Shown: positions 11,126 to 22,675 of the stretch, piece after piece
How positions within the stretch are numbered: the stretch's first letter is position 1
Layout of the letters: each line of letters starts with the position of its first letter
From: Limnanthes douglasii subsp. nivea
Lineage: Eukaryota > Streptophyta > Magnoliopsida > Brassicales > Limnanthaceae
Direction: 5' to 3'
Assembly: GCA_036936605.1 (NCBI GenBank)
Contig: JAUPFV010000001.1
Location: 216,905,530 to 216,969,529, forward strand
Length of the DNA: 64,000 nt
Translations under genes and position numbers: made by a program
Notes under the pieces: model-generated
The model's database searches: none
Told to the model about the DNA's origin: nothing
The model's input: only the letters and a program-made list of their open reading frames with translations

Positions 11126-12840
11126 ATTATGAAAGTCAGTCATCCTTTAACAAATTATTTTGGAAAATGAGAACCCTTTAAAAGTACATAAGTTACCAAT
11201 TACATAGTTAGAAGCTTTTTTATAGTGTGACATTTTTCATAAACAAACTATCAATGTCATCCAAACCAAAAGTAATCTGGCCAATAAGGACATAATTCGT
11301 TCGAAACAATTAAACCATAAGAATGTATAAAATTAAACTGTATCTCAATACCGCAATTGATATATCTTATAATAATAAAGGTGAAATAATATTTTATAAT
11401 AATAAAAACTAAAATAATTTTAGTGATTTATTTTTGTAATAAATTGAGTTTTGCTTGTTCCACACGAATATGACGTGCTATTAGTTCGTGCTCTTCGGTG
11501 CATTAAATTTTTCCAAGTTCTTCAAATACTAATGGTAATTATGGTGAGATTCTTCACTTAAATCAATATTGCAAATTTCATTACATGTTCTGGAATCTGC
11601 AATTCAAAAGAAACAAAAGCAAGATGTTATCGGTTCGATGTTATACTTATATTTTATTATAAAGTATATAGATGATAAACAGTTTTCAACTTAAACTCTT
11701 AGGTCGTAACTAAATTGAAAAAATATTTTTTTTCTTTGTGTGAAACATATATAGAATCCAAAAACACTACTATTCAGCAATTAATTCAATTGATCCAAAT
11801 ATTTAAGACCAATCCTACATTCAAGCACAAAGTTTCTCTCCCCTTGATATTATATAGTTATATCATAAGTCAATAAGCCAAGTTTTTAAATAAAAATAGC
11901 TATTAACAATCCTTAAACAACTAACAGCTTAGATGATTTTAAGTTTATACATGTATATATGTTCTATATTGCAGCAAAAAATGAGTTAAAGACATTTATT
12001 ACAATACGATGCATGCAGCTTAATGCAAAATAGAGTATAATTCATGGCAAAGAATAACTAAATGTCAAGGAAAATTTTAATTTTTCTCTTCTAGATTTAT
12101 TAAAAGATAATGTTTAATATATATTATTTATGTTGTTTTTTTTATCAAATCTGTGAGATTGTACATTCTTTTTGGAAAAGAAAACTTTATTAAGAAAAAA
12201 GACAATGTTTAATATGTATTATATAAAATTAGTTTTTTTTGAAAAAACTATAATTTTCGTTTATCTTAGAAAAGTTAATTATAGATTTAATTATTATGTT
12301 GTTTTATGATAAATTTAATTTTATAAATTTTTTATATATATATATATTATTATTATTTATATAAAAAGAAAAAATTATTAAATTTTAGAATCCTTTTACT
12401 ATGTTTACCGAAAAAGTTGTTGATTCACTTTAGAAACCTTGAAAGAATCAAATGATGAGGATATCTTGCACATTTAAACCTTGATTGGCTTGTTGCATGT
12501 TAAATTTCACTCTAAATACTCTTACTTAACCCTTTATGTTTTTGCTTGACCATTTCCCCCAATTTTCTCTCTTTATATTCTATTAGGTTTATGTTTCCAT
12601 TAATACAGAAACCCCTATTAAAAATATAGTATTTTAACAAACTAAACAAGTCATAATTAAAATTATAATACGAAATATATAATGGTTTCTTTGTCTTTGA
12701 CACTAAAATCGTATCGTGTTGTCTAACCTTTATATAAACAATAATGCTTTAAACAAATTTACTATTGCGAAGTGCAAACACAATTCGAAAACCATATCTA
12801 AATCTAAAGTTATATAAAAAGAAGAGGAATTAGAAACTTG

Positions 12841-12844
<4 letters not shown>

Positions 12845-12895
<51 letters not shown>
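12845..12895. repeat. (TA)n microsatellite in repeat copy 1
   Basis: An uninterrupted run of about 25 TA units stands at the same place in each copy of the 2.5-kb repeat: 15303-15374, 16918-17001 and 19215-19238. The length differs in every copy, as expected from slippage. Confidence 0.95.
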
Positions 12896-12897
<2 letters not shown>

Positions 12898-15300
12898 TAT
12901 TAAAAAATAATTAAAAACATATAATGAGTGATACTAGTTTTGTTCGTCTTAAAAAAACAAAACCAATGGTGTCTTCAGATTTTTTTTTTCGAGTTACAGT
13001 TTAAAAAATACAGACGTTAATTTTTTTATATTTATAATGTAAACGAAGAAGATGCGAAATCTTATTTGTTTTGGTAGATGCAAATTTCTTTTTATTTGCT
13101 AGATGCGAAAAATGTTCTAATTTAAGAGGGTAGATATGAAACCAAATATATTTTGTTTAAAAAAATTAAAAACATCATGAGTGATACTAGTTTTGTTCTT
13201 CTTAAAAAACCAGCAGCGCATTTCAATATTTGAAACCAAAAACAAATTTTTACTCATACACAAGGAAGTGTAGGACAAAGCAAAATCAGTATTTTTTCAC
13301 CTCAACATTTAAAACTAAAAGCAAAATCTAGGCACCACAAGAACAAAATCAATTTTTTCTAGTATTTTATATGTTTAGATGCGCTTCATAATCTAAATTT
13401 TTTTTCTTCCATTATTTTGCAATCATTACCATTTTTTATTTGATGATTAAAAAAACAAAAACATGATTATATTAATTTTCTTACTAATTTTTAATCGATA
13501 ACGCAATTCGTTCGATTTAAATTAATAAAAGAAAACCGATGAAATGAAATAAATATAAAATATATATTATTTATTAGAAGACAACATATTAATATACCCT
13601 TTACTATTGGTTCTTTTAATTGGTTCATAGTTTGATTGTGATTATGAAAGTGAGTCATCCTTTAACTAATTATTTTGGAAAATGAGAACCCTTTAAAAGT
13701 ATATAAGTTACCAATTCATAGTTAGAAGCTTTTTTATAGTGTGACATTCTTCATAAACAAGCTATCATCCAAACCAAACGTAATATGGCCAATAAGGACA
13801 TAATTCGTTCGAAACAATTAAACGGTAAGAATGTAAAAAATTAAACTGTATCTCAATAACACAATTGATATATCTTATAATAATAAAAGGTGAAATAATA
13901 TTTTATAATAATAAAAACTAAAATAATTTTAGTGATTTAGTTTTGTAATAAATTGAGTTTTGCTTGTTCCACACGAATATAACGTGCTATTCGTTCGTGC
14001 TCTTCGATGCATTAAATTTTTTTAAGTTCTTCAAATACTAATGGTAATTATGCTGAGATTCTTCACTTCAATCAATATTGCAAATTTCATTACATGTTAT
14101 GGAATCTGCAATTCAAAAAAAACAAAAGCAAGATGTTATCTATTCGATGTTATACTTATATTTTATTATAAAGTCTATAGATGATAAACAGTTTTCAACT
14201 TAAACTCTTACCTCGTAACTAAATTGAAAAAATATTTTTTTTTTCTTTGTGTGAAACATATATAGAATCCAAAAACACTACTATTCAGCAATTAATTCAA
14301 TTGATCCAAATATTTAAGACCAATCATACATTCAAGCACAAAGTTTCCCTCCCTCGATATTATATAGTTATATAGCACCTAACAGCTTAGATGATTTTAA
14401 TTTTATACATGTATATCTGTTCTATCTTGCAGCAAAAAAATGAGTTAAAGACATTCATTAAAGTACGATACATGTAGCTTAATGCAGAATAGAGTATAAT
14501 TCATGGCAAAGAATAATTAAATGTCAAGGAAAATTTTAATTTTTCTCTTCTAGATTTATTAAAAGATAATGTTTAATTTATATTATTTATGTTGTTTTTT
14601 TTATCAAATCTGTGAGATTTTACATTCTTTTTGGAAAAGAAAACTTTATTAAGAAAAAAGAGAATGTTTAATATGTATTATATAAAATTAGTTTTTTTTG
14701 AAAAACTATAATTTTCGTTTATCTTAGAAAAGTTAATTATAGATTTAATTATTATGTTGTTTTATGATAAATTTAATTTTATAAATTTTTTTATATATAT
14801 TTATTATTATTATTATTTATATAAAAAGAAAAAATTATTAAATTTTAGAATCCTTTTACTATGTTTACCGAAAAAGTTGTTGATTCACTTTAGAAACCTT
14901 GAAAGAATCAAATGATGAGGATATCTTGCACATTTGAACCTTGATTGGCTTGTTGCATGTTAAATTTCACTCTAAATACTCTTACTTAACCCTTTATGTT
15001 TTTGCTTGACCATTTCCTCCAATTTTCTCTCTTTCTATTCAATTAGGTTTATGTTTCCATTAATACAGAAACCCCTATTAACAATATAGTATTTTAACTA
15101 ACTAAACAAGTCATAATCAAAATTATAATACGAAATATATAATGGTTTCTTTGTCTTTGACACTAAAATCGTATCGTGTTGTCTAACCTTTATATAAACA
15201 ATAATGCTTTAAACAAATTTACTATTGCGAAGTGCAAACACGATTCGAAAACAATATCTAAATCCAAAGTTATATAAAAAGAAGAGGAATTAGAAACTTG

Positions 15301-15302
<2 letters not shown>

Positions 15303-15374
<72 letters not shown>
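15303..15374. repeat. (TA)n microsatellite in repeat copy 2
   Basis: A long TA run in the same flanking context as that at 12845 (GAAACTTGTTTAA before it, TTAAAAAAGAATTAAAAAC after it). Confidence 0.95.
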
Positions 15375-15382
<8 letters not shown>

Positions 15383-16916
15383 AGAATTAAAAACATATAA
15401 TGAGTGATACTAGTTTTGTTCGTCTTAAAAAAAAACAAAACGAATGGTGTCTTCAGATTTTTTTTTTCGAGTTACAGTTTAAAAAATACAGACGTTAATT
15501 TTTTTATATTTATAATGTAAACGAAGAAGATGCGAAATCTTATTTGTTTTGGTAGATGCAAATTTCTTACTAATGGTAATTATGGTGAGATTCTTACTAA
15601 TGGTAATTATGGTGAGATTCTTCACTTAAATCAATATTGCAAATTTCATTACATGTTTTGGAATCTGCAATTCAAAAGAAACAAAAGTAAGATGTTATCG
15701 GTTCGATGTTATACTTATATTTTATTATAAAGTATATAGATGATAAACAGTTTTCAACTTAAATTCTTACGTCGTAACTAAATTGAAAAAATATATTTTT
15801 TCTTTGTGTGAAACATATATAGAATCTAAAAACACTACTATTCAGCAATTAATTCAATTATCCAAATATTTAAGACCAATCCTACATTCAAGCACAAAGT
15901 TTCCCTCCCTTGATATTATATAGTTATATCATAAGTCAATAAGCCAAGTTTTCAAATAAAAAATAGCTATTAACAATCCTTAAACAACTAACAGCTTAGA
16001 TGATTTTAATTTTATACATGTATATCTGTTCTATCTGCAGCAAAAAAATGAGTTAAAGTCATTCATTAAAGTACGATACATGTAGCTTAATGCACAATAG
16101 AGTATAATTCATGGCAAAGAATAATTAAATGTCAAGGAAAATTTTAATTTTTCTCTTCTAGATTTATTAAAAAATAATGTTTAATATATATTATTTATGT
16201 TGTTTTTTATCAAATCTGTGAGATTGTACATTCTTTTTGGAAAAGAAAACTTTATTAAGAAAAAAGAGAATGTTTAATATGTATTATATAAAATTAGTTT
16301 TTTTTTAAAAACTATAATTTTCGTTTATGTTAGAAAAGTTAATTATAGATTTAATTATTATGTTGTTTTATGATAAATTTAATTTTATAAGTTTTTTATA
16401 TATATTTATTATTATTATTATTATTATTTATATAAAAAGAAAAAAATATTAAATTTTAGAATCCTTTTACTATGTTTACCGAAAAAGTTGTTGATTCACT
16501 TTAGAAACCTTGAAAGAATCAAATGATGAGGATATCTTGTAATGCACATTTAAACCTTGATTGGCTTGTTGGATGTTAAATTTCACTCTAAATACTCTTA
16601 CTTAACCCTTTATGTTTTTGCTTGACCATTTCCCCCAATTTTCTCTCTTTCTATTCTATTAGGTTTATGTTTCCATTAATACAGAAACCCCTATTAACAA
16701 TATAGTATTTTAACGAACTAAACAAGTCATAATCAAAATTATAATACGAAATATATAATGGTTTCTTGTCTTTGACACTAAAATCGTATCGTGTTGTCCA
16801 ACCTTTATATAAACAATAATGCTTTAAACAAATTAACCAATTGCGAAGTGCAAACACGATTCGAAAACCATATCTAAATCCAAAGTTATATAAAAAGAAG
16901 AGGAATTAGAAACTTG

Positions 16917-16917
<1 letters not shown>

Positions 16918-17001
<84 letters not shown>
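16918..17001. repeat. (TA)n microsatellite in repeat copy 3
   Basis: The longest of the four TA tracts, in the same context. Such tracts can form cruciforms, and the exact length in an assembly may be unreliable. Confidence 0.95.
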
Positions 17002-17008
<7 letters not shown>

Positions 17009-19214
17009 AGAATTAAAAACATATAATGAGTGATACTAGTTTTGTTCGTCTTAAAAAAACAAAACCAATGGTGTCTTCAGATTTTTTTTTCGAGTTACAG
17101 TTTAAAAAATACAGACGTTAATTTTTTTATATTTATAATGTAAACGAAGAAGATGCGAAATCTTATTTGTTTTGGTAGATGCAAATTTCTTTTTATTTGC
17201 TAGATGCGAAAAATGTTCTAATTTAAGAGGGTAGATATGAAACCAAATATATTTTGTTTAAAAAAATATAAAACATCATGAGTGATACTAGTTTTGTTCT
17301 TCTTAAAAAACCAGGAGCGCATTTCAATATCTGAAACCAAAAACAAATTTTTCCTCATACACAAGGAAGTATAGGACAAAGCAAAATCAGTATTTGTTCA
17401 CCTCAACATCTAAAACTAAAAGCGAAATCTAGGCACCACAAGAACAAAATCAAAATTTTCTAGTATTTTATATGTTTAGATGCGCTTCATAATCTAAATT
17501 GTTTTTTTCTTCCATTATTTTGCAATCATTACCATTTTTTATTTGATGATTAAAAAAACAAAAACATGATTATATTAATTTTCTTACTAATTTTTAATCG
17601 ATAACGCAATTCGTTCGATTTAAATTAATAAAAGAAAACCGATGAAATGAAATAAATATAAAATATATATTATTTATTAGAAGACAACATATTAATATAC
17701 CCTTTACTATTGGTTCTTTTAATTGGTTCATAGTTTGATTGTGATTATGAAAGTGAGTCATTCTTTAATTAATTATTTTGGAAAATGAGAACCCTTTAAA
17801 AGTACATAAGTTACCAATTACATAGTTAGAACCAATTACATAGTTAGAAGCTTTTTTATAGTGTGACATTTTTCATAAAGAAGCTATCATCCAAACCAAA
17901 AGTAATCTGGCCAATAAGGACATAATTCGTTCGAAACAATTAAACGGTAAGAATGTAAAAAATTAAACTGTATCTCAATAACGCAATTGATATATCTTAT
18001 AATAATAGGTGAAATAATATTTTATAATAATAAAAACTAAAATAATTTTAGTGATTTATTTTTGTAATAAATTGAGTTTTGCTTTTTCCACACGAATATG
18101 ACGTGCTATTAGTTCGTGCTCTTCGGTGTATTAATTTTTTCCAAGTTCTTCAAATACTAATGGTAATTATGTTGAGATTATTCACTTAAATCAATATTGC
18201 AAATTTCATTACATGTTCTCGAATCTGCAATTCAAAAGAAACAAAAACAAGATGTTATCGGTTCGATGTTATACTTATATTTTATTATAAAATATATAGA
18301 TAATAAATAGTTTTCAACTTAAACTCTTACCTGGTAACTAAATTGAAAAAATATTTTTTTTTCTTTGTGTGAAACATATATAGAATCTAAAAACACTAAT
18401 ATTCAGCAATTAATTAAATTGATCCAAATATTTAAGTCTATGTACCAATCCTACATTCAAACACAAAGTTCACCTCCCATGATATTATGTAGTTATATCA
18501 TAAGTCAAGAAGCCAAGTTTTTAAATAAAAAATAGCTGTCAACAATCCTTAAACAACTAACAGCTTAGTAGATTTTAATTTTATACATGTATATCTGTTC
18601 TATCTTGCAGCAAAAAAATGAGTTAAAGACATCCATTAAAGTACGATACATGTAGCTTAATGTAGAATAGAGTATAATTCATGGCAAAGAATAATTAAAT
18701 GTCAAGGAAAATTTTAATTTTTTTCTTCTAGATTTATTAAAAGATAATGTTTAATATATATATTATTTATGTTGTTGTTTTTATCAAATCTGTTAGATTG
18801 TACATTCTTTTTGGAAGAGAAAAATTTATTAAGAAAAAAGACAATGTTTAATATGTATTATATAAAATTAGTTTCTTATTTTTTTTTATTTCTTGAAAAA
18901 ACTATATGTTTTTACTTGACCATTTCCCCCAATTTGTCTCTCTTTATATTCTATCACGTTTATGTTTCCATTAAAACAGACATCCCTCTTAACAAATTAG
19001 TATCTTAACGAACTAAACAAGTCATAATCAAAATTATAATACGAAATATATAATGGTTTCTTTGTCTTTGACACTAAAATCGTATCGTGTTGTCTAACTT
19101 TTATATAAATAATAATGCTTTAAACAAATTTACTATTGCGAAGTGCAAACACGATTCGACAACATATCTAAATCCAAAGTTATATAAAAAGAACAGGAAT
19201 TAGAAACTTGTTTA

Positions 19215-19238
19215 ATATATATATATATATATATATAT
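19215..19238. repeat. (TA)n microsatellite in repeat copy 4
   Basis: The shortest of the four tracts, about 12 TA units, in the copy that also carries an internal deletion. Confidence 0.9.
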
Positions 19239-19632
19239 TTAAAAAGAATTCAAAACATATAATGAGTGATACTAGTTTTGTTCGTCTTAAAAAACAAAAC
19301 CAATGGTGTTTTCAGATTTTCTTTTTCGAGTTATGGTTTAAAAAATACAGACGTTAAATTTTTAATATTTATAATGTAAACGAAGAAGATGCGAAATCTT
19401 ATTTGTTTTGGTAGATGCAAATTTCTTTTTATTTGCTATATGTGAAAAATGTTCTAATTTAAGATGCTAGATATGAAACGAGATATGTATTGTTTAAAAA
19501 AATTAAAAACATCATGAGTGATACTAACTAGGAGCGCATTTCAATATCTGAAACCAAAAACATAATTTTCCTCATACAAAGGAAGTGTAGGACAAAGCAA
19601 AATCAGTATTTGTTCACCTCAACATCTAAAAC

Positions 19633-19812
19633 TGTTAGAATATTCAGTGTATTAAGTTTCCTTGTATAGGCCTCTAAGTTCTCTATATATTGAGAGCCTT
19701 ACTTGGGTTTGCATTATATAAAAAAAACAGTTTAATACAAAAGGAACATTTTCTAATAAACACAAAACCCTAGCCTCCTCCTGCGACTACTTCTCTCTTT
19801 GTTATTTTAACA
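19633..19812 (+). repeat. 5' LTR of the copia element
   Basis: Starts TGTTAGAATATTCAGTG and ends TTATTTTAACA, directly before TGGTATCAGAGC. It has a stretch (near 19715-19750) that the 3' LTR lacks, which explains the length difference of about 20 bp. Confidence 0.92.
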
Positions 19813-19824
19813 TGGTATCAGAGC
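19813..19824 (+). other. Primer binding site of the copia element
   Basis: TGGTATCAGAGC is complementary to the 3' end of plant initiator methionine tRNA. It is the classic primer site of plant copia elements and directly follows the LTR. Confidence 0.92.
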
Positions 19825-19862
19825 ACGTGTGATTCTGGAAATGCTGAACATCCTCAACAAAG

Positions 19863-21821
19863 ATGGCTGACAATGAAGTCGTGGTCAGTCAAATCCCTGA
19901 TGAATTAACAATGCAGATTGTTGTCATTCTGAGAAATGGTCTCGGAATACAACAACAAACAACTAACCCCGAGAATTTATCCCTAGGGATTAAACTTGGT
20001 GGTGACAACTATGCCCTATGGGCAAACCTGATGAAGAAAGCAATTGGGGGAAGTGGGAGAGGTTCTCACATTACAGGGAGCCGACACCTCCATCCAAAAT
20101 TGACAACACATATACGAGGTGAGAACAAGATGATCAATGTATTTTCACATGGATTATCCAGAATCTTGAATCCAGCTTGGTGATTAATGTCTTGCAAAAT
20201 CCCTCTGGGATGGGTTAGCCACCACATACGGTTCTGGTACAGATTCGTTACAGGTGTTTGACCTTCATAAGAGGGCTAATTCATTAAAGCAAGGGTCCGA
20301 TACACTAGAAGACTTGTGAAACAAACTGCAGAACATCTGGATGTCTATAGATAAGCGAGATCCGAACCCTATGAAAGACCCAGAAGACATTCAGATCTAC
20401 AATAAGAAGACTTAAGAACAAAGACTCTATCAATTGCTAATGGCGATTAATGACAAGCTGGAACCAGTCAAGAGAGATATCCTGAAAAATGATCATCTTC
20501 GTTATGTGGAAACATCATATGCTACAGTACGAAGGGAAGTGCCCAGGCTTAATATACTAAAATCAAGTTCTTCTGATAGTGACTCGATTAAAATTGAAAT
20601 GGGTTTGGCTGCTAAAGATTCTGCAGAGAGGTTTAAATTTCGATCCAAAGAGAAAGAAGATAAATCCAAGTTGTATTGCACTCATTGTGGGATGAAGAAA
20701 CACACTAAAGAGACATGTTTCCAGCTGGTTGGTTATCCAGAATGGTGGGAGGACGGTCATAAGGAGAAAAATAACCAGTGTTTCAGATCTAATGTCAAAC
20801 GGGCTTCGTCTACAAGTGGCGGTGAAGATCCGACTAAAAATGAGCAAGAAAGTGGCACTAGTTTTGGAGGAATGGCGGCAAAATCCTATGAAAAACTTAG
20901 AGGTAAAGGGTTTGAGAAATCAATGAATTGGATCTTTGATTGCAGGGCTACGGACACCATATCTTATGGTCCTAAAGACTCTGGTGACATGTCATCTCCA
21001 AAGAAGTCCCATATTGAGACTGCTAGTGGAGAAATTTGTGAAGTCAAAGGAGGAGGTTCAATTATTTTTTCGGAAAAAATAGAAATTAAAAACTGCCTCT
21101 ACGTTCCTTCACTATCCTTAAAGTTATTATTTGTTAGTCAATTGACAAAACAACGCAACTGTGTGGTTCTTATGTATCCATTTTTTTGCATTTTACAGGA
21201 CATTCGTACGAAGGAGATCATTGGGCGTGGTACTGAACAAGGATGTCTCTATTATGTTGATGAGGTAGTTCATAAGGGACATGTCATGCTTGCTCACGGA
21301 ACAACCGAAAGACAACTTTGGTTATGGCACCGACGACTTGGTCATCCTTCTTTTAACTATCTTAAAAGTTTGTTTCCTAGTCTTTTTTTGAATAATTCCA
21401 TTCATGAGAAATGTGAAACCTGCATTCTTGCAAAAAATCGTAGGGTCTCATTTAATCAAAGTAATACTAGAGTTGAGTATGCTTTTTGCTAATCCATTCT
21501 GATGTTTGGGGTCCAACACCAAATTCCACTAACAATCAAATCAGATATTTTGTTTTATTTGTGGATTATTTCTCAAGAATGACTTGGATATACTTCATGA
21601 AACCTAAATCGGAAGTACCATAAATATTTGTTTGTTATTACAAAATGATTATGACTCAATTTGATTTTTTTTTACAGATTCTCCGTTCTTATAATGGAAC
21701 AGTGTTTGTCAACCAAACAATGCATAATTTTTTCAAAACAAATGGTCTTATCCATCAAACCAATTGTCCAAACACACCTCAACAAAACGGTACTTCAAAA
21801 CGAAAAAATCGTACTTTACTT
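19863..21821 (+). pseudogene. gag-pol: copia gag, protease and first half of integrase
   Basis: The ATG at 19863 opens a gag frame with GDNYALWANLMKKAI, typical of copia gag. It breaks near 20183 and 20404 and continues to a zinc knuckle (CTHCGMKKHTKETC, about 20677-20718). The protease site reads DCRATDT (about 20938) where active copies have DSGA, so the catalytic motif is damaged. The integrase zinc finger (WHRRLGHP...CETC, about 21325-21430) and part of the core (NGTVFVNQTMHNFF, TPQQNGTSKRKNR) follow. The frame then meets the LTR of Tat element 2 at 21822 and resumes at 27611. Confidence 0.88.
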
Positions 21822-22230
21822 TGGTGTGGTTTATTTTTGTCTGAGGGTAAGTTTGTAATTTTTGTTTAGCGTTGTGTGGAAGTTTGTGAGTATTTAATAT
21901 TTGGGTAGAGTGTAGAGGGAGAATTAAACAGCCTGTTTGTTTTAAATTTTCATTACCCTCATTTAATGTTGGTGGTTGGGTATTTATACCCTTATATTTG
22001 GGCCTTATGGGCTTTCGGGTCATGTTTAATGGACCCGAGTCAAGTTTAAGGACCCATAAGTTCTAAGTAGGAGAGCAAGCAGCTTAGTCAAGAAGTGATT
22101 ATGTTTTTAAATACTTTAGTTCTGTTCGAACAGTCCAATGGATGATGGTGTCCGAACTGCCCCTGTCCGGTTAGGTAGACATTGTACGAACTGACCCTGT
22201 CCAAAGAGGTGACGGAATCCGGACTCATCA
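21822..22230 (-). repeat. 3' LTR of Tat element 2
   Basis: This 409-bp LTR in reverse starts TGGTGTGG on the plus strand and ends GGACTCATCA. It carries the family block with TATAAATACCC on its minus strand (near 21975-21990). Confidence 0.92.
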
Positions 22231-22246
22231 GTAGCCCATTTTTTAG
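22231..22246 (-). other. Polypurine tract of Tat element 2
   Basis: On the minus strand it reads CTAAAAAATGGGCTAC and directly abuts the LTR. It is a variant of the element 3 tract. Confidence 0.7.
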
Positions 22247-22395
22247 GTGGTGTTCAAAAACCTTTGGCAAGACCTAAAAAACAGTATGTTGCTAGTGACA
22301 GTTACATCCGGACAGGTCCTTCGAATTGTGTTATAATTTTATCCGGACTGAAAAAAGTTTTTTGAATCTAAACGGTTTTTTGCCAGAGTTCGTGG

Positions 22396-22405
22396 GACAC
22401 GTGTC
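22396..22405 (+). promoter_or_regulatory. G-box upstream of the antisense gene, element 2
   Basis: GACACGTGTC lies 280 bp before the ATG and is identical in elements 1 and 3. Confidence 0.6.
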
Positions 22406-22571
22406 TCTTTCTGGTTCGTTATTTCAGCCGTTTTTTCACCTTGAATTTCGGTCCCACCTTCTTGGAAAAGAAACGTCTTCATTAAATGAAGATGACACCA
22501 GCGTCGTTTCTTAATCATTGCAAATCTTTTCGAATTCTCCTAGGAATCAAAGCACCTTTTTTAGGGTTTAC

Positions 22572-22578
22572 TATAAAT
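22572..22578 (+). promoter_or_regulatory. TATA box of the antisense gene, element 2
   Basis: TATAAAT in the context TTTACTATAAATT lies about 104 bp upstream of the ATG at 22676. The same context and distance occur in element 3 (55990). Confidence 0.6.
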
Positions 22579-22675
22579 TAAACACTTTTCCACTGTTTTA
22601 CCATCATCTTCATATTCACTTTGCTAATTTTCAGAGCTTTCTCTCTCAAACACAAGCTCTTCATTTTGGTTGTTT

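Larger units (their letters stand above)
11126..19632. repeat. Tandem array of a 2.5-kb AT-rich repeat, four copies
   Basis: Copy 1 (11126-13646) is complete. Copy 2 (13647-15567) is cut at its right end and joins directly to an internal point of copy 3 (15568-17748). Copy 4 (17749-19632) has an internal deletion near 18905 and ends at the copia insertion. Shared landmarks are GAAAGT(C/G)AGTCATCC, GATGAGGATATCTTG, a (TA)n tract and TCTTATTTGTTTTGGTAGATG. A 27-bp block is doubled at 15567-15622, at the copy 2/3 junction. No ORF is conserved between copies. It behaves like a long-unit satellite of unknown origin; other sources such as a decayed element are possible. Confidence 0.85.

Noticed and set aside
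15530..15730. 66-codon frame at the repeat border
   Set aside because: Created by the doubled 27-bp block; no support from other copies.
18769..19008. 79-codon frame in the tandem repeat
   Set aside because: Present only because of a deletion in copy 4; not kept in the other copies.
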